Numbered from the stretch's first letter, positions 23,039 through 33,095 are shown. The stretch: DNA of 64,000 bases from CAVTJL01 sp963735065 (GCA_963735065.1 CAVTJL010000008.1:124001-188000), one strand, 5' to 3'. Notes: generated by a model from the letters alone, not told the origin. Made by a program: numbers and translations.

Positions 23039-25357
23039 CTAGTCTGTCGACCGGCCGCCGGCACCGCGTCGCTGCGTGGCACGGCGTTGTGGCGCCGCCC
23101 GGCTCGCAGCGGGCTTCTCGCTCGCCGCGCCATTGGCAACCGGGCGCAGCGGAACGGCCCCGGACGGGCCGCTCTCGGCCGCCCCCTCGAAGATACGCTC
23201 GATCTCGGCAAAGCGCTCGACGCTCTCGCCCTCGAGCGGACCTTTGGCGGTGACGACGCGATGGACGAGCTCGAGGGCGCCCCTCGCGTTCTCGCCGATG
23301 CCGGCGAGGAGCGCCGGCAGGGCATCGACGGCGGCCCGCTCGTCGAGCATCAGCATGTAGAACTGCTCGCGGAGCATCTGCTTGAACGCGGCAAAGGGCA
23401 GATCGGGGGCGTGCTCCCCGCGAAGCCGTTGCAGCATGTTGAAGCCGCGCTCGTCGACCAGGCCGTCGTGCAGGCGCACATAGAGCATGGCGCGCACGAC
23501 CGCCTCCCGGGGGCCGCCCGCCGCCAGGCGCGCCATCAGCTCGGCGCGCTTTGCCGCGATCTCCCGCAAGTGGTCCGGGTCCTCGCCCGGCATCGTGCGC
23601 GGCGGCGCGTCCGAGGCGCGCAGCCCCGTCATCGCCTGCAGCAGCGGGTTGCCGTAGACGGCGAGGAAGGTCTCCTCCATGAGCCGGTCGCGGAGGTCGC
23701 GATAGCCGTCCAGGCACGCGACGATCCCCTCGGACACATTCTGCTGGACCTGGGTCAGCGGATTGTCCGGATCGGCGGGCGCACGATTGGCGCGCACCCA
23801 CTCGGCCGCCTGGGCCACCGGTCGCATCAGCGGATTCTCGTCGCTGAACATCGAGAACTGCAGGCGCAGCGGATGGCAGCGTCTCAGAAGGTCGGCCTGC
23901 TCCTCGCTCACCGAGGCCCGGATCCAGGGCTGCATGAAGGTGCGGTAGAGCCCGTGATTGATCTCCGAGACGCGGGCAACGGTGGCGAAGCGCCGCTCGT
24001 CCTCCTCGTCATTGCCGCCGAGGGCGCGGATGTCGTCGAGGGTGCGCGCCTCGAAGCGGATCAGGAAATCGCCGAAGATGAGATCGGCATTGTCCTCCTC
24101 GGCCGACTTCGGCACCAGCACCGCCTCGTAGAGGCCGGGCGGCAGGACATCGATCAGATCGATGTTGCTCGTGAACTCGGTGTATTCCTTCTTCGCCACC
24201 TTGCCCGACACGAAGATGCCGAGATGGCCGATCGAGTCGTGCATGGCATAGACGATTGTCTGCTCTTGCGCCCTGATGTCCTCGACACTGTGATAGAGGT
24301 CGAGGATCCAGCCCAGCGCCTGCTGGGGTGGCGTGATGTTGTCGCCCTTGGAGCAGAAGCAGACGATCGGCGCCTTGATCTCCCTGAGATCGAGACGCAC
24401 GCCGGCCTTGGTCACGATCTCGGCGGTCGCAAGCTTGTTGCCGATGAACAGCTCGTCGGCGATGACCTGCATCTCCTCGGCGTTGAGGAGGACGTGGTTC
24501 CCCCACCACCGCTCGAAGCCGAGATAGCGCTCGGCCTCGGTGTCGACCTTGGACCAGAGGTTGTACTGCTTCATCCACAGCGTGTTGGCGGGGTTCAGGC
24601 TCTCGAAGTTCGCGACGAGGCTCGTGCCGTCGAACTTGCCGTTGCCCAGGTCGCCCGCCAGCGCCGTCAGCCAGCTGCCGCCGAGGAGGCCGCCGGTGTA
24701 GCGCATCGGATTCTTGCCGTGCACGCCGTTCCAGTAGGACAGCGGCGCTCCGGCAATGAGGACGGCGCCGAAGAGGTCGGGCCGCGCCGCGGCCAGCATC
24801 ATCACCGCCCATCCCGCCTGGCAGTTGCCGATGACGAGCGGCTTTTGCTCGGCCTCGGGCTGCAGCTCGATCACCTTCTCGAGAAAGCGGCCTTCGGCCA
24901 GGATCACGTCCCCGAGCGTCTGTCCATGCACGGGCTCCGCGAGGAAGCCCACGAAGTAGCAGGGATGGCCCTCGCGCATCGCGACGCCGATCTCGCTGTC
25001 GGCGCGAAATCCGCCGATCCCCGGCGCCTGGCCCGCGCGCGGGTCGATCACCACGATCGCCCGCTTGCGTGGGTCGGAAGGCACGGCGGCCGGCGGCTCG
25101 ATGCGGACCAGATAGTAGTTGACCGGCCGCTCCAGCGAGCGCCCGTCCATGATCATGCGGAACGGAAAGCTCAGCACATTGGGCGTCTTGCTCGAGGCAT
25201 GCTCGAGATACTCGTTGCTGCGCTCCCGCATCACGTCCCAGTAGAGGATCGTGCGCTGCCACGCGTCGATAGCGTACGCGGCACCGGGGAACAGCGAGGT
25301 CCAGGCGGCAGCGCCGGCAGTCTCGGCGGGCGAGCCGCTTGCGGTATCCTTGCTCAT
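23039..25357 (-). CDS. DUF3141 domain protein (PHA synthase-like alpha/beta hydrolase)
   Basis: A 772-residue protein of the DUF3141 family. The first two thirds form an alpha/beta hydrolase fold related to PHA synthases. The nucleophile elbow is VIGNCQAGWA, with Cys179 where hydrolases have Ser, the acid is in CSKGDNITPP and the histidine in DSIGHLGIFVSGKVAKKE. The remaining third is helical with an Arg/Ala-rich tail (RAAPQRRATQRRG). The ATG at 25357 has a perfect AAGGAGGT 6 bp upstream. It lies between phaC and the unknown paralogues. Whether it is an acyltransferase, depolymerase or regulator is unknown. Confidence 0.88.
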   Translation of the reverse strand: MSKDTASGSPAETAGAAAWTSLFPGAAYAIDAWQRTILYWDVMRERSNEYLEHASSKTPNVLSFPFRMIMDGRSLERPVNYYLVRIEPPAAVPSDPRKRAIVVIDPRAGQAPGIGGFRADSEIGVAMREGHPCYFVGFLAEPVHGQTLGDVILAEGRFLEKVIELQPEAEQKPLVIGNCQAGWAVMMLAAARPDLFGAVLIAGAPLSYWNGVHGKNPMRYTGGLLGGSWLTALAGDLGNGKFDGTSLVANFESLNPANTLWMKQYNLWSKVDTEAERYLGFERWWGNHVLLNAEEMQVIADELFIGNKLATAEIVTKAGVRLDLREIKAPIVCFCSKGDNITPPQQALGWILDLYHSVEDIRAQEQTIVYAMHDSIGHLGIFVSGKVAKKEYTEFTSNIDLIDVLPPGLYEAVLVPKSAEEDNADLIFGDFLIRFEARTLDDIRALGGNDEEDERRFATVARVSEINHGLYRTFMQPWIRASVSEEQADLLRRCHPLRLQFSMFSDENPLMRPVAQAAEWVRANRAPADPDNPLTQVQQNVSEGIVACLDGYRDLRDRLMEETFLAVYGNPLLQAMTGLRASDAPPRTMPGEDPDHLREIAAKRAELMARLAAGGPREAVVRAMLYVRLHDGLVDERGFNMLQRLRGEHAPDLPFAAFKQMLREQFYMLMLDERAAVDALPALLAGIGENARGALELVHRVVTAKGPLEGESVERFAEIERIFEGAAESGPSGAVPLRPVANGAASEKPAASRAAPQRRATQRRGAGGRSTD

Positions 25358-25450
25358 GACAGGGACCTCCTTCGTCAGGATGCGCCGCTCGTCTAGCGGT
25401 CGAACTCTGACCTTACGTTGATATGCATCAAGCTCGTCGTGCAACCCTTG

Positions 25451-27289
25451 TCACCGGGCCAGCACGTAGCTGCCCGGCGCCGCCATCAGGGCGGGAAGGC
25501 CCCGGCCCGGCGCTCCCTGCGCGGGCGGGGCCGTCGGTGCGCCGCTCCGCTCGCCCAGCCACGCGTCCCAGGCCGGCCACCAGGAGCCCTCCGCGGACGG
25601 CGCCGTGGCGGCCCAGGTCTCCGGCGGCAGATAGGGCTCGCCCTCCCGCATGCTCAGCATCCGGTAGCGACGGTGCGGATGGCCGGGCTCGCTGACGATG
25701 CCGGCATTGTGCCCGCCGCTGGTCAGCACGAAGGTCACGTCGGCGTCGGCCAGCAGGCGGATCTTGTAGACCGACTGCCAGGGCGCGATGTGGTCGCGCT
25801 CGGTGCCGACGGCGAAGATCGGGCAGCGGATGTCGGTCAGCGCCACCGGCCGCCCCTCCACCGCATAGCGCCCGCGCGACAGGCGGTTGTCGAGGAAGAG
25901 ATCGCGCAGATACTGGGCATGCATCCGGGCCGGCATCCGCGTGCCGTCCGCGTTCCAGGCCATCAGGTCGCTCAGCGGCTGACGCTCGCCCAGGAGATAT
26001 TGCCGGACGATGCGCGACCAGACGAGATCGTTGGCGCGCAGCAGCTTGAAGGCGCCGGCCATCTGGTCGCTCTCCAGATAGCCCTGGTCCCACATCATGT
26101 CCTCGAGATAGGCGACCTGGCTCTCATTGATGAAGAGCATCAGCTCGCCGGCCTCGGAGAAGTCGGTCTGCGCCGCCAGCAGGGTCATCGAGGCCAGCCG
26201 CTGGTCGCCGTCGCGCGCCATGGCGGCTGCCGCGATCGCGAGGATGGTGCCGCCCAGGCAATAGCCGCAGGCATGGACACGCCGCTCGGGAACGATGCGC
26301 CCCACCGCGGCCAACGCGTCCATCACCCCCTGGCGTCGGTAGTCGTCGAGCCGGATGTCCCTGTCCTCCGATCCCGGATTCTTCCACGAGACCATGAAGA
26401 CCGTGTGACCGCGGTCGACCAGATATCGCACCAGCGAGTTCTCGGGCCGGAGATCCAGGATGTAGTACTTCATGATCCAGGCCGGCACGATCAGGACCGG
26501 CTCGGGCCGCACCACCTCCGTCGTCGGCCTGTACTGGATCAGCTCCATCAGCTCGTTGCGGAAGACCACGTCGCCCGGCGTCACGGCGAGATTGCGGCCG
26601 ACCGCGAAGGCCTCGGTGCCGGCGGGCGGCGCGCCGCTCAGCTGCCGCTCGATGTCCTCGGCGAGAAAGCCCAGGCCGCGGAGCAGGTTCTGCCCGCCCT
26701 CCCGGGCCGTGCGCTCGATGACCTCGGGATTGGTCCAGGGAAAGTTCGAGGGTGCCACGACGTCGAGCAGCTGCCGCGCCATGAACGCCACCTGCCGCTC
26801 GTGCTGGCCGGTGACGCCGCGGACGCCGGTCGTCGCCGCCTGGGCCAGGTCCTCGACCGCGAGAAAGCCCTGCGCCAGCATGTTGAAGGGCCAGGCCTGC
26901 CAGCCGGGGGCCGCGAAGCGGCTGTCCTCGGCCGGATCGGCGGCGAACGGCGCCTCGTCCTTGCCGAGAAGGGCACGCTGGGCGAAGAGGCCGAGGCGAA
27001 CCCCGCTCAGCATCGCGCGCTGTGCCAGCTCGAGCTGCTTGCCGGGCGCGTTGACGAGATGCGCCAGCCAGTCCATGCGCGCCGCATGGATCGCCGACGG
27101 CGAGAGGCCGCTCGTGAGCCGCGCCTCGAAGGCGTGCAGGAACCGGTCGAGGTTCTCGAAGGAGGGCAGATGGTCCTGCGGTCCCCGATCCGCGCCGTCC
27201 GGCTGCGGAGGAGGCGGCGCGCGATCAGCCCCGGGAAGCACCTGCGACGGCGCGTCGGTCGGCCTCATATCCTCTGTCCTGGCGCGCAT
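25451..27289 (-). CDS. phaC: Class I poly(3-hydroxyalkanoate) synthase PhaC
   Basis: About 612 residues, the usual class I length, polymerising (R)-3-hydroxyacyl-CoA into storage polyester at granules. Family features include NFPWTNPEVIERT, PALIV-type AWIMKYYILDL, and the lipase-like box GYCLGG with catalytic Cys344. The Asp is in GTERDHIAPW and the His in TSGGHNAGIVSEPG. The start at 27289 has GGAGG 4 bp upstream; ATGs at 27268 and 27343 are alternatives. It heads the minus-strand cluster phaC-DUF3141-paralogues-pta-ackA-fabI. No phasin or phaAB genes are adjacent. Confidence 0.92.
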   Translation of the reverse strand: MRARTEDMRPTDAPSQVLPGADRAPPPPQPDGADRGPQDHLPSFENLDRFLHAFEARLTSGLSPSAIHAARMDWLAHLVNAPGKQLELAQRAMLSGVRLGLFAQRALLGKDEAPFAADPAEDSRFAAPGWQAWPFNMLAQGFLAVEDLAQAATTGVRGVTGQHERQVAFMARQLLDVVAPSNFPWTNPEVIERTAREGGQNLLRGLGFLAEDIERQLSGAPPAGTEAFAVGRNLAVTPGDVVFRNELMELIQYRPTTEVVRPEPVLIVPAWIMKYYILDLRPENSLVRYLVDRGHTVFMVSWKNPGSEDRDIRLDDYRRQGVMDALAAVGRIVPERRVHACGYCLGGTILAIAAAAMARDGDQRLASMTLLAAQTDFSEAGELMLFINESQVAYLEDMMWDQGYLESDQMAGAFKLLRANDLVWSRIVRQYLLGERQPLSDLMAWNADGTRMPARMHAQYLRDLFLDNRLSRGRYAVEGRPVALTDIRCPIFAVGTERDHIAPWQSVYKIRLLADADVTFVLTSGGHNAGIVSEPGHPHRRYRMLSMREGEPYLPPETWAATAPSAEGSWWPAWDAWLGERSGAPTAPPAQGAPGRGLPALMAAPGSYVLAR

Positions 27290-27491
27290 CGAGCCTCCGG
27301 GAGGTATGCTGCAGGTGCGAAGTAGGGCGCTCAGGTCGGTCATCTAGAAAGCCCGGCCGCGGCCACCAACCATCCGCCAGCCGAAGGCTTGCGACCGAGT
27401 GAAGCAGCGCCGTGCACGCTTGCGCGATCGGTTCCGCAGCGCGATGCTGCCCCAACTTGGCATTTTGCCGCTTGGCCTGGGGAGCGTCACC

Positions 27492-27581
27492 ATGAAGCTC
27501 TACGATTTCGGCATCTTCCTGCTGGTCCTGGCCGTTTCCGCTGCCGTGGCGCTCTACGCCGCCTCGCAGATCGTCAAGTAG
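27492..27581 (+). CDS. Candidate 29-residue single-pass membrane peptide
   Basis: The frame begins ATG at 27492 with GGGGAG 7 bp upstream. It encodes MKLYDFGIFLLVLAVSAAVA plus nine more residues (LYAASQIVK), ending in TAG. It is one hydrophobic helix flanked by charged ends, as in small membrane subunits and regulators such as KdpF- or CydX-like peptides, though I see no specific match. It lies in the gap between the divergent phaC promoter region and the converging DUF3108 gene. Codon choice is GC-rich like real genes. It is too short for confidence; an upstream in-frame ATG at 27444 would extend it. Confidence 0.45.
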   Translation: MKLYDFGIFLLVLAVSAAVALYAASQIVK

Positions 27582-27597
27582 GCCGCAGGCCCGCCCC

Positions 27598-28395
27598 TCA
27601 GTCGACGGCCGGCTGTGTCGCCGGCGCCGGCGACACGCTCAGCCGTTCCAGCGTCGCGATGACATGGCCATAGCTCGTCGGCGCGTCGATGCGCACCGGC
27701 CAGGCGGCTCCGGGCACGATCCCAGGCTCGAGCCAGACGGTGATCGGCCCCTCGAGCTTCATCGATTTCGAGCGGTAGCGCCGGCTCGCCCCCGCGAGCA
27801 GGCTCGCGGTCATCGCGCAACGCAGCGCCCGGACGTCGGGCCGCCCGGTGCCGTCCGACACGGCCTCGAGCCCGCCGCAGCTGAGGCGCGCCTCGGCCGC
27901 GCGCCGGCCATCGAAGCTCGTCCCCTCGAGCGTCCGCCCGGTGGCGGCACCCAGCGCCGCCTCGACCGCAAGGCTCAGCGGATCGGGGCCGCGCCGCAGC
28001 GTCGGCGGCACGGGCTCACGGTCCGCATCGTCTGCGTCGACCTCGATGCGCGCGATCGTGCCGTCCGGATTGAAGTCCAGCAGGCTGCGGTGCCGATGGT
28101 CGCGCCACCGGGCATCGGCCTGGAAGCTCTGCGGTGTCGCCCGATCGCCGCTCAGCATGCCCTGCGCCTCGCCTGCCGTCTGCGCATCGAGCAGAACGTG
28201 CAGGAGACCGGCCGTCTCGAAGCTGTACGAGACGCTGTAGCGCTCGGTCCCGGTGCGCGCGTCGACCGTGCCCTCGGCGACGGCAAAGCCGAGCCAGGTG
28301 ACGCGATAGGCAGCGCTGATGTCCGTCGTCTCGGCCGCGGCGGGACGCACCGTGGCGAGCAGCATCAAGAGACCCGGGATCAGGTGGGCGCGCAC
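27598..28395 (-). CDS. DUF3108 domain-containing secreted protein
   Basis: A 265-residue protein with a signal peptide (MRAHLIPGLLMLLATVRPAAAE). The mature domain begins AAYRVTWLGFAVAEGTVD, the DUF3108 pattern of a beta-rich periplasmic or outer-membrane-associated protein of unknown role. The start is a GTG at 28395 with GGGGAGAG upstream, and it is needed to include the signal peptide. It converges on the small membrane ORF and is divergent from the sugar-kinase-like gene at 28536. Function is not established for the family. Confidence 0.85.
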   Translation of the reverse strand: MRAHLIPGLLMLLATVRPAAAETTDISAAYRVTWLGFAVAEGTVDARTGTERYSVSYSFETAGLLHVLLDAQTAGEAQGMLSGDRATPQSFQADARWRDHRHRSLLDFNPDGTIARIEVDADDADREPVPPTLRRGPDPLSLAVEAALGAATGRTLEGTSFDGRRAAEARLSCGGLEAVSDGTGRPDVRALRCAMTASLLAGASRRYRSKSMKLEGPITVWLEPGIVPGAAWPVRIDAPTSYGHVIATLERLSVSPAPATQPAVD

Positions 28396-28535
28396 GAGCT
28401 CTCCCCGATACGAAACCGCGGCCGACGTTCATGAGAATGGCGCACACCGCGTCGCGGGCAAGCGGCGGGCCAGTCGTCACTTGCCTGCGGCTGGCCGGGA
28501 CGGCAAGAAGGTAGGAGGAATGAGGGGAGGGAGTC

Positions 28536-29210
28536 GTGGCGGCACCGGTAGTTCTCGTCGTGGATGTCGGCGGCCACAACATCAAGCTCTATCATTCCGG
28601 TAGCCAGGAGCGCCGCAAGACGCCGTCCGGACCCGACCTCACGCCCGAGCGGCTGGTCGCCGCCGTGAACGAGCTCTCTAAGGGCTGGGACTTCGATCAC
28701 GTCAGCATCGGCTGCCCCGGGCCCGTCCGCGACAACCGCATCGTGCGCGAGCCCGTCAATCTCGGCGGCGGCTGGCTCGACTTCGATCTCGCCGCCGCCT
28801 TCGGCAAGCCCACGAAGCTCGTCAACGACGCCGAGATGCAGGCGCTGGGCTCCTATGAGGGCGGGCGCATGCTGTTCCTCGGCCTCGGCACCGGCCTCGG
28901 GGTCGCCATCGTGGCGGATCATGTCGTCATCGGCCTCGAGGTCATGCACCTGCCCTTCCGGCGCGGCATGAGCTACGAGGACTATGTCGGCCGCCGCGGC
29001 CTGGAGCGCCTCGGGCACAAGAAGTGGCGCAAGGCCGTGCGTGACGTCACGGCGGCGCTCAAGCAGGGCCTCGTCGCCGACTATGTCGTCATGGGCGGCG
29101 GCAACGTGAAGCTCTTGAAGAAGCTGCCGCCCGACTGCCGCCTCGGCGACAACGCCAACGCCTTCGAGGGCGGCGTCCGCCTGTGGAAGAAGAACGTGCG
29201 CATCGCCTGA
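28536..29210 (+). CDS. ROK-family kinase-like protein (polyphosphate glucokinase-like)
   Basis: A 224-residue actin-fold kinase. It begins VVLVVDVGGHNIKLY, the phosphate-1 motif DVGG-N-K. ISIGCPGPV-like VSIGCPGPVRDN follows, then KLVNDAEMQALG carrying the catalytic Asp, FLGLGTGLGVAIV (phosphate-2) and VMGGGNVKLLKKLP. It is shorter than typical ROK sugar kinases and resembles the polyphosphate glucokinase branch. ATP or polyphosphate as donor and glucose as acceptor are inferences. It has a GTG start with GGGAGGGA about 5 bp upstream, and converges on a zinc-finger gene across a GC hairpin. Confidence 0.8.
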   Translation: MAAPVVLVVDVGGHNIKLYHSGSQERRKTPSGPDLTPERLVAAVNELSKGWDFDHVSIGCPGPVRDNRIVREPVNLGGGWLDFDLAAAFGKPTKLVNDAEMQALGSYEGGRMLFLGLGTGLGVAIVADHVVIGLEVMHLPFRRGMSYEDYVGRRGLERLGHKKWRKAVRDVTAALKQGLVADYVVMGGGNVKLLKKLPPDCRLGDNANAFEGGVRLWKKNVRIA

Positions 29211-29220
29211 TCGGACCGGC

Positions 29221-29241
29221 GCCCGCCCACGGAGGGCGGGC
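29221..29241. terminator. GC-only hairpin between converging genes
   Basis: GCCCGCCC (29221-29228) and GGGCGGGC (29234-29241) form a perfect 8-bp stem with a 5-nt loop, 11 bp after the kinase stop and just before the zinc-finger stop. There is no T-tract on either strand. Confidence 0.35.
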
Positions 29242-29246
29242 GGGGC

Positions 29247-29474
29247 TCAGGCCGCGTAGCGCTGGCCGTCGGCCTGGACCTCCAGGGCCTCGGGGCTGCC
29301 GGCATGGACGTAGCGCCGGCCGCAATAGCCGCAGACCACATGGCCGCCCTTCTCGAGCGTCATGTACTCCATCGGATGGCCGAGCGGGCCGTTGCCGCCA
29401 TCGCACTTGACGTGCATATGCGGGGTGACCACGACCTCGCGGTCGTTCACGAGAAAGAACGCCTCGTCGCTCAT
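29247..29474 (-). CDS. Small zinc-finger protein (NDUFS6/complex I-associated type)
   Basis: A 75-residue protein with the zinc-finger pattern HVKCDGGNGPLGHPMEYM and, about 20 residues on, VVCGYCGRRYV. This arrangement (Cys, Gly-His-Pro, Cys-x2-Cys) is that of the alphaproteobacterial zinc-finger domain family related to the mitochondrial complex I subunit NDUFS6. A structural or assembly role for complex I is plausible but inferred; no nuo genes are near. The ATG at 29474 is chosen because GGGGGTG lies upstream at suitable distance. Confidence 0.85.
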   Translation of the reverse strand: MSDEAFFLVNDREVVVTPHMHVKCDGGNGPLGHPMEYMTLEKGGHVVCGYCGRRYVHAGSPEALEVQADGQRYAA

Positions 29475-29525
29475 GACTGTCACCCCCTATCCGTCCGGCC
29501 CGTGCGCCGGCTCACGTCGGTCCTG

Positions 29526-30500
<975 letters not shown>

Positions 30501-30511
30501 CCCGCGGCCCT

Positions 30512-30539
30512 TTCCGACGCTCGCGGGATGCGCTATAGC
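30512..30539 (+). promoter_or_regulatory. Candidate promoter of tRNA-Arg
   Basis: TTCCGA (30512-30517) and TATAGC (30534-30539) with a 16-bp spacer place transcription start about 4-5 bp before the tRNA 5' end. Confidence 0.4.
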
Positions 30540-30549
30540 CCGCTGCGTT

Positions 30550-30626
30550 GCGCGCGTAGCTCAGCTGGATAGAGCGCAAGCCTCCGGAGCTTGAGGTCGT
30601 GGGTTCGAGTCCCGCCGCGCGCACCA
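30550..30626 (+). tRNA. tRNA-Arg (anticodon CCG)
   Basis: A 77-nt cloverleaf. The acceptor stem is GCGCGCG (30550-30556) paired with CGCGCGC (30616-30622), then discriminator A and an encoded CCA (30624-30626). The D-stem is GCTC/GAGC. The anticodon stem CAAGC/GCTTG holds the loop CTCCGGA, giving anticodon CCG for codon CGG. The T-arm loop is TTCGAGT. All arms pair, apart from one G-T pair in the T-stem. It lies between an ABC ATPase and the glutamate dehydrogenase gene, and no integrase or repeated 3' end is seen nearby. Confidence 0.97.
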
Positions 30627-30795
30627 ACCGCCCCCGATCTCGCCGGGCGCGACCTTCCCGTCACATCCCAGGGCTCGATGAGGCCGTCCCGCCAGGGATC
30701 GCGGCTTGCCCGACATCTGCCGCGGGACTGTCTTTCGACAATCGCCCGCTATGTGCTTTCTTGCAGGACAACGAGAATGCAGGGAGGCTCGGGCC

Positions 30796-33093
30796 ATGTC
30801 GAACCGTGCGGAGATGCTCAAGGCCGAGCTTGTCGATCGGGTGGCACAGATCGTCCGTCAGCGCCTCTCGGGCGAGGAGGCGGAACGGATCGAGCGCTTC
30901 GTACGCCGCTACTATCATGACGTGGCGCCCGCCGACCTCACGGAGCGCGAGCCGCTCGACCTCTATGGTGCTGCCCTTGCCCACCTCCGCTTCGGCCAGC
31001 AGCGTGCCGCGGGCAGCCCCAAGATCCGTCTCTACAATCCGAGCGTCGAGCAGCATGGCTGGCAGTCCACGCACACGATCCTCGAGATCGTCAACGACGA
31101 CATGCCCTTCCTCATCGACAGCGTCAGCCTGGAGCTGAGCCGGCACGGGCTCGGCATCCATCTCATCGTGCATCCGATCTTCGGCGTGAGGCGCGACGAT
31201 GAGGGAAAGCTCGAGGAGATCGGCGACGGCACCGGGCCGACGGCCGGCCCGAGCGAGAGCTTCATGCATGTCGAGGTCGACCGGCAGAGCGACGCCGCCG
31301 CCATGGATGAGGTCGAGAAGGACCTCGATCGCGTGCTCGACGACGTCCGTCAGGGCGTCAATGACTGGCGGGCGATGCAGGCCAAGATCGAGCAGGGGCT
31401 GGCGGGCCTGGCATCGGCCTCGGGCATCGTCGCCAGCGAGGAGCTGCTCGAGGTCGAGGCGTTCCTGCGCTGGCTCGCCGACAACCATTTCACCTTTCTC
31501 GGCTACTCCGAGTACCGGCTCGAGGAGGATGGGGGCGGCGTTCACCTCCGCCGGGTCAAGGGCAGCGGCCTCGGCATCCTCAAGGACTACGATCCGGGCG
31601 AGCGATCGAGGAGCTTCGACGCCCTGCCGGCCGCGATCCGCGAGCGCTCGCGCGATCCCCTGACACCGCTGCTGGTCACCAAGGGCACGGCGCGCAGCAC
31701 CGTGCATCGCGGAACCTATCTCGACGTGATCGGCGTCAAGAGCTACGCGCCGGACGGCAGCGTCGCGGGCGAGCATCGCTTCCTCGGCCTCTTCACCTCG
31801 GCCGCCTACAACCGCAGCCCGCGCGAGATCCCGCTGCTCCGCCGCAAGGTCCAGGCGATCGTCACGCGGGCCGGCTACTCGCCCGCCAGCCACGACGGCA
31901 AGGCGCTCGTCAACATCCTCGAGACCTATCCGCGCGACGAGCTCTTCCAGACCGACACCGAGCTGCTCTACCGCATCTGCAGCGAGATCCTCCATCTGCA
32001 GGAGCGCCAGCGGATCCGGCTCTTCGTCCGGCCCGATCCCTTCGGCCGCTTCCTCACCTGCCTCGTCTACGTCCCGCGCGACCGCCACAACACCGCCCTG
32101 CGCGAGCGGCTGCAGGCGATCCTCGTGGCGGCGGTCGGCGCGCGCGAGTGCGAGTATCAGGTCCAGCTCTCCGAATCGGTGCTGGCCCGGGTTCTCTTCA
32201 CGATCCGCACGCCCGAGGGCATCCCGGCCGATCTCGACCCCGAGGATCTCGAGCGCAAGCTCGCCGAGGCCTCGCATTCCTGGACCGACCGGCTGCGCGA
32301 CGCGCTCCAGGACGCCATGGGCGAGGAGGACGGCAACCGGCTCTTCCGGCTCTACGGCCGCAACCTGCCGGCCTCCTACCAGGAAAGCGTGCCGGCGCGC
32401 GCGGCCGTGCCCGACATCCGCCACATCGACGGCATCAAGGGCGACGACGGGCTGGCGATGAGCCTCTACCGGCGGCTGGAGGATCCGGCCTCGCTCGTCC
32501 ACTTCAAGCTCATCCGGGCCGCCAACCCGGCCCGCCTCGCCGACGTGCTGCCGATCCTCGAGGGCATGGGCCTGCGCGTCCTGGCCGAGGAGACGCACCA
32601 CATCACCGCCCGGGACGGCCGCGAGTTCTGGATCCACGATTTCGGCATGGAGCTTCTGGTCGGCGGCGAGGTCGACGTCGACGCGATCCGCCTCAAGTTC
32701 CAGCAGGCCTTTCACGGCATCTGGACGCAGCGGGTCGAGAACGACCGCTTCAACCGGCTCGTGCTCGCGGCCGGCCTCGACGTGCGCCAGGTCGTCGTGC
32801 TGCGCGCCTACTGCAAGTACGTCCTCCAGCTGGGCGTGCCCTTCAGCCAGAGCTACATCGAGGAGACGCTCGTCTCCAACGCGCCGCTCGCAGCCCTGCT
32901 GGTGCGCCTCTTCGAGGCGCGCTTCGACCCGGACGGCATCGAGCGCGAGACCGAGGTGGCGCTCGTCGAGCGGGCCATCCAGGACGGGCTCGAGGGTGTG
33001 GCGATCCTCGATGAGGATCGCATCGTCCGCACCTATCTCGACCTCATCCGGGCGACGCTGCGCACCAACCACTATCAGCGCCAGGAGGATGGC
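30796..33093 (+). CDS. NAD-glutamate dehydrogenase, N-terminal segment (gene frameshifted at ~33094)
   Basis: The first 766 codons of a large (~1,600-residue) NAD-specific glutamate dehydrogenase, which converts glutamate to 2-oxoglutarate and ammonia. The segment covers the ACT-like and helical regulatory N-terminal domains, for example NDDMPFLIDSVSLELSRHGL and the block FRLYGRNLPASYQE. The ATG at 30796 has GGGAGG 9 bp upstream. Family-like sequence ends at TNHYQRQEDG. It then resumes one frame over at QPKTYLSLKLD, so one extra base lies at about 33091-33095. The first frame stays open but meaningless to 34140. A sequencing error cannot be excluded. Confidence 0.85.
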
Positions 33094-33095
33094 GC
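33083..33095 (+). other. +1 frameshift junction in the glutamate dehydrogenase gene
   Basis: The sequence AGGAGGATGGCGC joins the two frames. The reading GAT GGC (g) CAG CCC restores the family sequence DG-QPK if one base of GGCG is skipped. A perfect AGGAGG abuts an in-frame ATG (33089) of the second frame. There is no homopolymer run that would readily explain polymerase slippage. Confidence 0.7.

Noticed and set aside
21959..25396. An 1145-codon plus-strand open frame antisense to the phaC/DUF3141 cluster
   Set aside because: It lies opposite several well-recognised proteins, has His/Arg/Asp-rich composition without family motifs, and arises from the GC-rich codon pattern of the true strand.
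30550..30626. tRNA-Arg as an integration site for a genomic island
   Set aside because: No integrase, no repeated tRNA 3' end and no change in base composition or gene type on either side.
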